Notes under the pieces: model-generated
Told to the model about the DNA's origin: nothing
The model's input: the letters and a program-made list of their open reading frames with translations, nothing else
Databases searched by the model: none
Program-made: the position numbers and the translations under genes
From: an uncultured Micrococcales bacterium
GTDB taxonomy: Bacteria > Actinomycetota > Actinomycetes > Actinomycetales > Microbacteriaceae
Direction: 5' to 3'
DNA length: 37,963 nucleotides
NCBI GenBank assembly: GCA_913062975.1
Contig: CAJXZO010000009.1
Span: forward strand, 1 to 37,963
Part shown: piece after piece, positions 26,089 to 33,962 of the stretch
Layout: each line of letters starts with the position of its first letter
Numbering within the stretch: the stretch's first letter is position 1

Positions 26089-27258
26089 ATGAGAAAGTTG
26101 CAGGACAATCACCTACAAATATTAGGCCGTCAAGAAATCGAAGTCCCTTCGTGGGCCTTCGGCAATACTGGCACTAGGTTCAGAGTGTTTGGGCAGCCGG
26201 GTGTTCCGAGGGACACGTTTGAAAAAATCTCTGATGCGGGGCAGGTTCACAAGTATTCTGGCCTGGCACCCAGAGTGGCACTACATATCCCGTGGGACAA
26301 GGTTTCTGACTTTGCTGATTTGAGAAAACATGCCGAGGACCAAGGCGTGGCACTAGGAACAATCAACTCAAACACCTTTCAGGATGACGACTATAAGTTG
26401 GGCTCTTTGGCCCACAGCGACAATGCGACCAGACAAAAGGCAATTGATCACCACCTGGAATGCATTGACATCATGCATCAGACCGGTAGCAAAGATCTAA
26501 AGATTTGGCTGGCTGACGGGACTAACTATCCAGGACAGGATGACATGCGAATCCGTCAAGACAACTTGGCTGATTCACTGGAGAAAATTTACTCGCAGCT
26601 GGGTGAGGATCAAAGGCTTGTTCTTGAGTACAAGTTTTTTGAGCCATCCTTTTATCACACGGACGTTCCCGACTGGGGAACAGCCCTGATGCAGGTGCAG
26701 GATCTAGGTGACAAGGCGGTTGTTTGTTTGGACACCGGACACCATGCACAGGCGACAAACATCGAATTCATCGTGATGCAACTTTCCAGAGCCCAAAAGC
26801 TTGGCTCCTTTGACTTTAACTCACGTTTCTATGCAGATGACGATCTAATCGTTGGAGCAGCAGACCCATTCCAGCTTTACAGAATTATGTATGAGGTTTT
26901 GAGAGCTGGTGCCTTGGAGGCAGATTCAACTGTTGTGTTTATGCTGGACCAAGCACACAACCTTGAGTTGAAAATACCTGCTCAGCTGCGCTCTGTGCTA
27001 AACGTTCAAGAAGCAACCGCTAAAGCGTTGCTTGTAGATCAGGATGCACTTCGAAAAGCTCAGCTGTCAGGAGACGTGTTGGCTGCCCATGACATTTTCA
27101 TGGATGCTTTCAGCGCTGACGTTAGAGAGCAGTTGGCTGAATGGAGAGCCGGACGGGGACTACCAACAGACCCTGTTGCGGCCTTCCGTGAGAGTGGTTA
27201 CCAGGAGACAATAGCCAAAGAACGTGTTGGTGGAGAGCAAGCTGGGTGGGGGGCCTGA
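26089..27258 (+). CDS. rhaI: L-rhamnose isomerase (RhaI type)
   Basis: Converts L-rhamnose to L-rhamnulose. The 389-residue product matches the RhaI class (Pseudomonas stutzeri-like sugar isomerase, TIM barrel), not E. coli RhaA. Recognisable blocks are HIPWDKVSDFADLRKHAEDQG, IWLADGTNYPGQDDMR near 140, EYKFFEPSFYHTDVPDWGTA near 180, DTGHHAQATNIEFIV near 218 and FDFNSRFYADDDLIVGAADPFQL near 245, which contain the expected Glu, Asp and His metal ligands. ATG 26089 is chosen over the in-frame TTG at 26059 because that TTG is within the operator and AAGG lies 6 nt before the ATG. The stop overlaps the next ATG (TGATG). Confidence 0.92.
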   Translation: MRKLQDNHLQILGRQEIEVPSWAFGNTGTRFRVFGQPGVPRDTFEKISDAGQVHKYSGLAPRVALHIPWDKVSDFADLRKHAEDQGVALGTINSNTFQDDDYKLGSLAHSDNATRQKAIDHHLECIDIMHQTGSKDLKIWLADGTNYPGQDDMRIRQDNLADSLEKIYSQLGEDQRLVLEYKFFEPSFYHTDVPDWGTALMQVQDLGDKAVVCLDTGHHAQATNIEFIVMQLSRAQKLGSFDFNSRFYADDDLIVGAADPFQLYRIMYEVLRAGALEADSTVVFMLDQAHNLELKIPAQLRSVLNVQEATAKALLVDQDALRKAQLSGDVLAAHDIFMDAFSADVREQLAEWRAGRGLPTDPVAAFRESGYQETIAKERVGGEQAGWGA

Positions 27259-29279
27259 TGAATCAGGCAAAAAAGGAAATGATCGAAAGATCCAGAAAAC
27301 TTGGCGCCAATCCAGCAAACACAAACTATGGAGGGGGCAACACCTCCGCTAAAGGTGCAGAGACAGACCCACTAACCGGGGAGCAGGTGCCAGTTTTATT
27401 TGTTAAGGGATCTGGTGGAGATCTGGGTTCAATGGATGAAAAAGGTGTTGCAACCCTGAGGCTTGATAGATTCAGAAAGCTCATCGATGTCTATCGAGGG
27501 GAGCAGTTTGAAGATGAAATGGTTGCTCTGTTTGGTGAGTGTAAATTTGATCTAGCGGGTCCTCCACCGAGCATTGACACAGCGATGCACGGTTTGGTTC
27601 AAAAAGAGCATGTGGACCACCTTCACCCCGACAGCGGAATTGCGTTGGCAACTGCAGCCAATGGAGAGGAAGAGACCAAAAAGATTTTTGGCGATGAGGT
27701 GCTCTGGGTTGGTTGGCGCAGGCCAGGTTTTCAACTGGGTGTTGACATTGCCAAACTGCAGATAGAAAACCCGCAGGCAATTGGGGTAATTTTGGAAGGC
27801 CACGGAATTACTGCGTGGGGCAACAGCTCAGAAGAGTGTGAAGAAAACTCACTCAAAATCATTTCAATGGCAGCAGATCATCTCAGCTCATTAAAAGCGG
27901 AACCTTTCGGCAAGACGGTGATGAAGCCCCTCGAGCAAACCAGGCGAAGGGAAATTGCCGCCATGGTTGGTCCGACTGTTCGTGGCATGGCGAGTTCCGC
28001 GGGCTATCAGTTAGGGACCTTCACAGACCAAGACTCGGTGTTGGAGTTTGTCTCCTCTGAGAAACTCAGCACCCTGGCAAGCCTTGGCACCAGTTGCCCA
28101 GACCACTTCCTCAGAACCAAGGTGAAGCCATTGGTCTTGGATGTTGATTTCAATCAGGAGATTGCATCAATCAAAGATGAAATTGAAAAACTGTTTGAGC
28201 AATACAGAGCTGATTACGAGGGTTATTACCAGCGAAACGCTGACCAAGATTCACCTCAGATGCGTGGTTCAGACCCAGCCATTGTTTTGATTCCTGGGGT
28301 TGGCATGTTTAGCTTTGGTGCAAATAAGCAAACTTCCAGGATTGCTGGAGAGTTTTATCTAAACGCCATAAACGTGATGCGTGGAGCAGAGTCAATCTCT
28401 AGTTATCAGCCAATCACCGAAGTTGAAAAGTTTCGAATTGAATACTGGGCTTTAGAGGAGGCAAAGCTTCAAAGGTTGCCCAAGCCCAAGCCTCTCGCCG
28501 GCCGAGTTGCCCTGGTAACGGGTTCAGCAAGTGGCATTGGCAAGGCAACCGCTGAACGATTGGCTGCAGAGGGTGCCTGTGTTGTGATCGCAGATCTAAA
28601 CATCGAGGCTGCCAATGAGGTGGCAAGCTCTCTTGGCAAAGATGTGGCAGTTGGTGTTCAGGTGGATGTTAGTAATCCTGAATCCATCAAAAATGCCTTT
28701 GATGAATCAATTCGAGCATTCGGTGGAGTAGACATCGTTGTGAATAACGCAGGGCTTTCTCTATCTAAGTCATTGGCAGAAACAACAGAAGCCGATTGGG
28801 ATAAACAATTTGACGTTATGTCAAAAGGTTCTTTCTTGGTTAGTAAGGAAGCCGCCAGAATTCTTAAGGAGCAGGGCATTGGCGGAAACATCATCTACAT
28901 CTCCTCTAAAAACAGTGTTTTTGCAGGAGCGAACAACATCGCCTATGCATCGGCCAAAGCCAGTCAGGCTCATCAGGTTAGGTTGTTAGCTGCCGAGTTG
29001 GGTGAAATCGGTGTTCGAGTGAATGGCATAAACCCCGACGGCGTGGTCGCTGGTAGTGGGATATTTGCAGGGGGCTGGGGTGCGAAGCGAGCTGAAGTTT
29101 ATGGAGTAAAGGAAGAAGATCTGGGTAAGTTTTATGCTCAAAGAACTCTTTTGAAACAAGAGGTTCTGCCATTGCACATAGCCAATGCGGTTTTTGCGCT
29201 TTGCTCGTCTGATTTATCACTGACCACCGGAGCTCACCTGCCCGTGGACGCCGGTGTCCCTGCTGCGTTTTTGAGGTAG
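27258..29279 (+). CDS. rhaEW: Bifunctional L-rhamnulose-1-phosphate aldolase / L-lactaldehyde dehydrogenase
   Basis: A 673-residue fusion. The class II aldolase half (about 1-400) has the zinc ligands H121 and H123 (DHLHPDSG) and H182 (EGHGITAWG), and splits L-rhamnulose-1-phosphate to DHAP and L-lactaldehyde. The short-chain dehydrogenase half (about 415-673) has TGSASGIG near 419-426, NNAG near 495, a catalytic Ser in ISSKNS and Y563/K567 (YASAK), and would oxidise L-lactaldehyde to L-lactate with NAD. This matches the RhaEW fusion described in Bacillus and Chloroflexus. ATG 27258 overlaps the rhaI stop; GTG 27246 is a less likely start. rhaB follows after 5 bp. Confidence 0.92.
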   Translation: MNQAKKEMIERSRKLGANPANTNYGGGNTSAKGAETDPLTGEQVPVLFVKGSGGDLGSMDEKGVATLRLDRFRKLIDVYRGEQFEDEMVALFGECKFDLAGPPPSIDTAMHGLVQKEHVDHLHPDSGIALATAANGEEETKKIFGDEVLWVGWRRPGFQLGVDIAKLQIENPQAIGVILEGHGITAWGNSSEECEENSLKIISMAADHLSSLKAEPFGKTVMKPLEQTRRREIAAMVGPTVRGMASSAGYQLGTFTDQDSVLEFVSSEKLSTLASLGTSCPDHFLRTKVKPLVLDVDFNQEIASIKDEIEKLFEQYRADYEGYYQRNADQDSPQMRGSDPAIVLIPGVGMFSFGANKQTSRIAGEFYLNAINVMRGAESISSYQPITEVEKFRIEYWALEEAKLQRLPKPKPLAGRVALVTGSASGIGKATAERLAAEGACVVIADLNIEAANEVASSLGKDVAVGVQVDVSNPESIKNAFDESIRAFGGVDIVVNNAGLSLSKSLAETTEADWDKQFDVMSKGSFLVSKEAARILKEQGIGGNIIYISSKNSVFAGANNIAYASAKASQAHQVRLLAAELGEIGVRVNGINPDGVVAGSGIFAGGWGAKRAEVYGVKEEDLGKFYAQRTLLKQEVLPLHIANAVFALCSSDLSLTTGAHLPVDAGVPAAFLR

Positions 29280-29284
29280 CGAAG

Positions 29285-30535
29285 ATGCATTTAGCCATTG
29301 ATCTTGGGGCTTCTAGTGGTCGACTAATCATCGGAACTGAAGAAGACAACACTGAGTTTTTACGCTTCAACTATGACTTCTATGAATCAGAAAATGAGCT
29401 TTATTGGCCCTTGGACCAGATCATTGAAACCATTCGGGATGGGATTGTGACTGCCAAGCAAAGCTATCCGATTTCAACCGTTGGTATTGATAGCTGGGCT
29501 GTTGACTATGTTGACCTCTTAGCACCCAGCGGCATGAAGTGCTACCGAGACCCAAAGAACAGCCAATACAGCCAAAAGCTTGATGAGCTTTTAGGCTTTG
29601 ACTACATCTTTTCAAGAAACGGCCTGCAGTCCCTGCCCTTTACTTCGCTGTATCAGTTCTATGGAAGTTGGCTGGATTCCAAGGCAACCGCAATCAGGCC
29701 ACTGCTGTTTCCGGATTATCTAAATTTTCTATTTACGGGCAAACAGTTTGCTGAGATTACCAATGCCAGCACAACGGGCCTGTTAAACCCAGCGACCAGA
29801 AGTTGGGATGAGGAGCTGATCTCAAAACTTCCCTTCAACCTGGAGCTTCCTGAACTTATTGAACCCGGAACTGTGATTGGTCCAGGACTGGGGGATTTGA
29901 GCGATGTGCAATTTATTGCTGTTGCCTCTCATGACACCGCGAGTGCATTTGTAGGGGCAGATCTCAAACCAAGTGAGGCGCTGATTTCCATGGGCACCTG
30001 GTCATTGATTGGGGCACAGATTGAAAGCCCTAACCTAAGCACTGTAGCCCGCGACAACGGCTTCACCAATGAACTTGGCCACCCTAACAATGTCAGGTTT
30101 TTGAAAAACAGCAATGGTATGTGGGTGGCAGAACAATTAAGAAAAGCTTGGGGGATCTCATCTTCTGAACTGCATGAAATGATTAGAGACACAAGATCGA
30201 TTGCTCAGCAGCCGGCAATCGATATAAACCACCCAGAATTACTTGGTGTTGGAAACCCCGAGCTTGTGTTGAATCGTCTGTATGCAGACCAAACTGACAG
30301 GCTAACCACCCTGAGAAGGGTGATTGATTCCCTTGCCGCAGGCTACATCTCTATTGTTGGGCAACTGGAAAAAACTCTAGAGACTGACTTTGACACCCTG
30401 AAATTAGTCGGAGGTGGCACCAACAACACGGTTTTGATTGAAGCGCTGACTGAGCTGACTGACAAAGATATTGTTCTGGGAAGTGCCGAATCAACAGCCC
30501 TTGGCAACATCAAAGTTCAATCACTGGCTCTCTAG
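29285..30535 (+). CDS. rhaB: L-rhamnulokinase
   Basis: FGGY-family kinase that phosphorylates L-rhamnulose at O1. The 416-residue product has the N-terminal phosphate-binding loop LAIDLGASSGRLIIG (about 3-17), GIDSWAVDYVDLL near 62, SHDTASAFVGAD near 218 and LVGGGTNNTVLIEALTELTDKDIVLGSAESTALGN near 378-410, the adenosine-binding segment. It is about 70 residues shorter than E. coli RhaB, with compact loops but no missing core motif. It is the last gene of the rhaI-rhaEW-rhaB operon; a hairpin overlaps its stop codon. Confidence 0.9.
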   Translation: MHLAIDLGASSGRLIIGTEEDNTEFLRFNYDFYESENELYWPLDQIIETIRDGIVTAKQSYPISTVGIDSWAVDYVDLLAPSGMKCYRDPKNSQYSQKLDELLGFDYIFSRNGLQSLPFTSLYQFYGSWLDSKATAIRPLLFPDYLNFLFTGKQFAEITNASTTGLLNPATRSWDEELISKLPFNLELPELIEPGTVIGPGLGDLSDVQFIAVASHDTASAFVGADLKPSEALISMGTWSLIGAQIESPNLSTVARDNGFTNELGHPNNVRFLKNSNGMWVAEQLRKAWGISSSELHEMIRDTRSIAQQPAIDINHPELLGVGNPELVLNRLYADQTDRLTTLRRVIDSLAAGYISIVGQLEKTLETDFDTLKLVGGGTNNTVLIEALTELTDKDIVLGSAESTALGNIKVQSLAL

Positions 30536-30567
30536 CTATTGGCTTGCTTGCTAATAGCTGGGGTTTT
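30534..30567. terminator. Terminator between convergent rhaB and permease genes
   Basis: AGCTATT and AATAGCT form a perfect 7-bp stem around a 12-nt loop, followed by GGGGTTTT on the plus strand. The left arm begins within the rhaB stop codon and the downstream T-run overlaps the stop of the permease gene on the other strand. It probably serves rhaB and may work in both directions. Confidence 0.65.
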
Positions 30568-31402
30568 AGCCTTTCACCGCTCCGGCCGTCATACCGCTAA
30601 CAATTCGCCTGTTAAACAACAGGAACAGAATCAGCATCGGAATGGTGATGATCAGGATGTTCATGTAAAGCAGGTTAAACGATGTGTTGAATTGACTCTG
30701 GAAGTTATAAAGAGTCAGCTGCACCGTGGCATTCTCATCTCCCGGCAGGAAGTAGAGGGGGTTTTGGAAGTCGTTGAAAACAGTGATTGACTGCAGGATG
30801 ATTACCGTGGCAATCACTGATCTTAGCAGTGGGAAAATAACCCTGAAAAATAGCTTTATGGGCCCAGCCCCATCAATGATGGCTGCCTCATCCAATTCGC
30901 GTGGGATTGAGGAAATGAATGCCCTGAATAGCAGAATTGTAAAAGCCAAACCAAAAGCGACCTCAATGAATATTAGGCCGTGCAGGGTCTTGAACAGGTT
31001 CAATCCTTGCAGCACCCAAATCGTCGGCACCACTGCAGGTGGAATGATCAATCCCGCAAGAATCAGGGCGTTTATCAATCCGGTGAAGCGTGTCACTCGT
31101 CTTTGCAATACAAAGGCCACCATTGCACCAAAGATAACCATCCCACCCACTGATGCAACGGTTAGAACCGTCGAGTTCACAAAAGCCGTTATGAGCATGT
31201 AATCACGGGCTTCAATCACAGCAATCAGGTTTTCGAAGAACAAAAAACTTTCAGGCAGCGTGAATTCTCGAAGCGCGGCCTGGCCACGGTCTTTCACGGC
31301 CGTGAAGAATATGAACACGAATGGGACGATAAAAATAGCGGCGGTGACAATGATGCCAATGATTCCGGAGAGGTATTTGAAAATGAAAGTATCACGCTTC
31401 AT
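30566..31402 (-). CDS. ABC sugar transporter permease, CUT1 (MalG/LacG type)
   Basis: A 278-residue inner-membrane permease with about six helices. The EAA loop, which docks the ATPase, is visible near 175-195 (ISSIPRELDEAAIIDGAGPIKLFFRVIFPLL). The C-terminal NRRIVSGMTAGAVKG ending is typical of MalG-type CUT1 permeases. It pairs with the permease at 31402 and the binding protein at 32380. Its ATG shares a base with the upstream permease stop (TGATG). The last gene of the transporter operon; no ATPase gene is present. Confidence 0.93.
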   Translation of the reverse strand: MKRDTFIFKYLSGIIGIIVTAAIFIVPFVFIFFTAVKDRGQAALREFTLPESFLFFENLIAVIEARDYMLITAFVNSTVLTVASVGGMVIFGAMVAFVLQRRVTRFTGLINALILAGLIIPPAVVPTIWVLQGLNLFKTLHGLIFIEVAFGLAFTILLFRAFISSIPRELDEAAIIDGAGPIKLFFRVIFPLLRSVIATVIILQSITVFNDFQNPLYFLPGDENATVQLTLYNFQSQFNTSFNLLYMNILIITIPMLILFLLFNRRIVSGMTAGAVKG

Positions 31403-32319
31403 CAGTAGTCAACCTCTTTCTTGTTCAGGTAACGGTTCAGCGGGTAGACAATTGCCGTTACCAAGATAAACAGCACAACGTTTCCAGCTGTTGAGAGACC
31501 ATAGAAGCCCGCTTGATACTGCTTGAAAATAATTGAAGCCAATACATCTGAGGCAAAGCCGGGTCCACCTCTGGTCATTGCCCAGATCAGGTCAAATGAC
31601 CTTAGCCCGCCAATTAGACTCAAGATGATCACCGTCGAAGTTGCCGGAAAAAGAAGCGGCAGGGTGATGTGGCGGAATTTTGTTAATTTGCCAGCCCCAT
31701 CGACGATGGCTGCTTCGTTGTATTCCTGGGGGATGGCTGCCAAGCCAGCTAAATAGATAACTGTTGCAATTCCAACTCCGCGCCAAACATCAACAAGGGC
31801 AACCGAGAAAAGTGCCGTTCCTGGGTCAGCTAGCCACAGTGGTCCCTCTATGCCAAAGAAATTAAGAGAGGCATTTATTACCCCATCCTCGGGTTGCATC
31901 AAAGCCTTGAATGTGATTCCCACGCCCACGGTGCTAACAAGCACCGGGAAGAATATAACTGCTCGCAGGTAGCTCTTGGCAAATACCGCACCTGACAACC
32001 AGATTGCTAGGAGCATCCCAAGGACAACCTTTGTACCTGATGTAAAAAAGGCAAAGAAAACGGTATTTAGTGTTCCTTGAATGAGGAAAGGCTCGCTGAA
32101 AAACTGAGCGAAATTGTCAAAGCCAATGAATTGCCAGTCAAACAGGCTCCAACGTGTGAGGCTGAAAAAGAAGCTTAGGAGGGTGGGGAGCAGGAAGAGA
32201 ACAGCGTAAATGATGGCTGCCGGAGCATAAAACCAACTCGGATAGCTTTTTGCCACATTAAGAGAGCTATATGTGTGTCGTTGATTTTTGTTTTTTCTTG
32301 CAGTTGAAATAACCGCCAT
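31402..32319 (-). CDS. ABC sugar transporter permease, CUT1 (MalF/LacF type)
   Basis: A 305-residue permease with about six helices. The EAA loop is near 205-235 (AAIPQEYNEAAIVDGAGKLTKFRHITLPLL). The N-terminal 30 residues are basic and cytoplasmic. It forms a heterodimer with the MalG-type partner downstream. GGGAGGTG before the ATG on the minus strand is a strong ribosome binding site and sits immediately after a large hairpin that separates it from the binding-protein gene. Confidence 0.93.
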   Translation of the reverse strand: MAVISTARKNKNQRHTYSSLNVAKSYPSWFYAPAAIIYAVLFLLPTLLSFFFSLTRWSLFDWQFIGFDNFAQFFSEPFLIQGTLNTVFFAFFTSGTKVVLGMLLAIWLSGAVFAKSYLRAVIFFPVLVSTVGVGITFKALMQPEDGVINASLNFFGIEGPLWLADPGTALFSVALVDVWRGVGIATVIYLAGLAAIPQEYNEAAIVDGAGKLTKFRHITLPLLFPATSTVIILSLIGGLRSFDLIWAMTRGGPGFASDVLASIIFKQYQAGFYGLSTAGNVVLFILVTAIVYPLNRYLNKKEVDY

Positions 32320-32338
32320 CAGTGCACCTCCCGGATTT

Positions 32339-32375
32339 ATCTAAACCCGGGGCCAATTAGACCCCGGGTTTAGAT
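32339..32375 (-). repeat. Large stable hairpin between binding-protein and permease genes
   Basis: ATCTAAACCCGGGG and CCCCGGGTTTAGAT are perfect 14-bp arms with a 9-nt loop, starting 4 bp past the binding-protein stop. No T-run of note follows on the minus strand (ends GATAAATCC), so it is more likely an mRNA-protecting or partly terminating structure than a full terminator. It lies directly upstream of the permease ribosome binding site. Confidence 0.9.
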
Positions 32376-32379
32376 ATTT

Positions 32380-33738
32380 TTACCAGCCTTCTAGGCCTAG
32401 TTGTTGAGCTTGCTTCTTTACGTCCTCGTCATACAGCTCAGCTCCCTCTAGAGCTGAATACTGTCCTGTACCTACAGCCGCAGTGATCTGTGGCAAGGCA
32501 GGACCCTTCACTGGTGAAAGGAACTCAAGGGCGGGAGTGGTGGCTTCTCTCTCGAAGTAAGGGAACATATCCCGAATCGGAGATGCGAGATTCTCGTCCA
32601 CAGAAGTACAGTCACTTACGAAGTATGGACCCTGTTGGCCAACAGCTTCAGTGATTGCGTCACAACCGTCTGCTGAGACCACGAAATCGAGGAATTGAAG
32701 AGCTGCTTCTCTTTGAGCACCTTCGGTTGTCTGCGGTACATAAAGTGCAGTTGCTAGCCAAACAGTCAGACCATTTGAGTCGGCTGAATCACCTGGCTGG
32801 GCAAAGAAACCGATGTCTTCAACGTCGCCACCATCAACGGCTGCGAGGTCAGGGATGACCGCGGTCAACATTGGGTAGTGTGCACCCTCTCCCAGAGCAA
32901 GCTTGGAAAGACCGTCACTAAATGTAGCTGTGGCGGCGTCGTCGTTCATGTAACCAGCCTCGTAAACCTCTTCAAGTCTTTCGAAGCCCTGAAGCGCCGC
33001 AGGGGTGCTGGCAATGTTGGCCTCGTTTGCAGTGAATTCATCTGCCCATCCTGGCTGTTGCTGCTCAACGTTGTGGTAGTCAGCTAGCACCAAAAGCTGC
33101 GAGCTCCATGATTCACCATGTGTCTGAATAACTGGGTCATAACCGGCCGCCTCAATGACTGCGTTGTTGGCCATGAACTCATCCCAAGTAAGAGGGACTG
33201 AAAGACCAAGTTCCTCATAAATTGGCTTGTTGTAAAGGATACCGCCAGCCATAGCGGTAGCTCCCGGAACGCCGTAAATACCTTCCTCATCTGAGACCCC
33301 GGCGATGAATGACTCACTCACTCTGCTCATGAAGTCCTCGCCACTGAGGTCAACAAGTGTCTGCGATGGGTTGAGCGCCTGCAAAAGTGCACCTGGGTTG
33401 TACCAGAAGATGTCTGTCATCTCATCCGTCGCAAGTCTTGTCTTTACGATGTTGTCACCCTCGTCTCCACCTGGACGGGTTTCCAGTTCAATCGTGATGT
33501 TTGGGTTTTGAGCGGTAAAAGCTGACCCTAGTCCCTCGATAGTCTGAACTGCAGTCTCTTGGGCGTCAACCAATATTGTAAGTTCAATTGGCTCTGAACT
33601 AGCACTGTCACCAGATGATCCTGCGCTGTCGCTACCAGCATCAGTCTCCTCTGTTGAGGCGCAACTACTGAGCGCGAAAGCTGCCACTGTTAGGCCGGCG
33701 ATGGCAGTCATTGCCCTCCGGCTTCTAAGTGAAGTCAT
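32380..33738 (-). CDS. ABC transporter substrate-binding lipoprotein (CUT1, probable rhamnoside binding)
   Basis: A 452-residue extracytoplasmic solute-binding protein. The signal peptide has RSRR, a hydrophobic core (about 10-22) and lipobox LSSC with C26 as the lipidated residue. A Ser/Asp/Glu-rich linker (about 27-50) leads to the family-1 binding domain (PIELTILVDAQETAVQTIEGLGSAF, ...LATDEMTDIFWYNPGALLQAL). The substrate is inferred from the cluster to be a rhamnose-containing oligosaccharide or glycoside. GGAGG before the ATG is strong. It is the first gene of the transporter operon; its leader holds an operator and promoter. Confidence 0.92.
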   Translation of the reverse strand: MTSLRSRRAMTAIAGLTVAAFALSSCASTEETDAGSDSAGSSGDSASSEPIELTILVDAQETAVQTIEGLGSAFTAQNPNITIELETRPGGDEGDNIVKTRLATDEMTDIFWYNPGALLQALNPSQTLVDLSGEDFMSRVSESFIAGVSDEEGIYGVPGATAMAGGILYNKPIYEELGLSVPLTWDEFMANNAVIEAAGYDPVIQTHGESWSSQLLVLADYHNVEQQQPGWADEFTANEANIASTPAALQGFERLEEVYEAGYMNDDAATATFSDGLSKLALGEGAHYPMLTAVIPDLAAVDGGDVEDIGFFAQPGDSADSNGLTVWLATALYVPQTTEGAQREAALQFLDFVVSADGCDAITEAVGQQGPYFVSDCTSVDENLASPIRDMFPYFEREATTPALEFLSPVKGPALPQITAAVGTGQYSALEGAELYDEDVKKQAQQLGLEGW

Positions 33739-33779
33739 AATTTAATACCTCCGATATTTTGTTTCAGCTGAGCTGAGTA

Positions 33780-33833
33780 TTGAATCGTTTCAATACACAA
33801 CAAAGAATATATGTTTCCTAACCTCTTTTCCAA
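33780..33833 (-). promoter_or_regulatory. Promoter and LacI-type operator of the transporter operon
   Basis: The 14-bp palindrome at 33780-33793 reads TTGAAACGATTCAA on the minus strand, identical to the rhaI operator. On that strand TTGGAA (complement of 33828-33833), a 16-bp spacer and TATATT (complement of 33806-33811) form a promoter, placing the operator about 12-26 bp past the -10. Confidence 0.8.
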
Positions 33834-33911
33834 ACTAACAGAAATAACTATCTGATAACGACCAAAGGGCCAGCTAGGTGAAAAGTAGTCCTAATACGTG
33901 TTAGTGTTGTT

Positions 33912-33930
33912 TAATGTTGAAACGATTCAA
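33912..33930 (+). promoter_or_regulatory. -10 element and LacI-type operator of the rhamnosidase-lldD operon
   Basis: TAATGT (33912-33917) is followed by TTGAAACGATTCAA (33917-33930), sharing one T exactly as at rhaI. No good -35 is seen 17-18 bp upstream, so the promoter may be weak or need an activator. The gap between the two divergent operators (33794-33916) shows no further element. Confidence 0.75.
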
Positions 33931-33962
33931 TAAATACGGGTCCCTGAGTGTTAGGTAGAGAA

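Noticed and set aside
27246-29279. Aldolase and dehydrogenase halves as two genes joined by a sequencing error
   Set aside because: The frame is continuous, the linker has no start with a ribosome binding site, and the same fusion is known in other bacteria.
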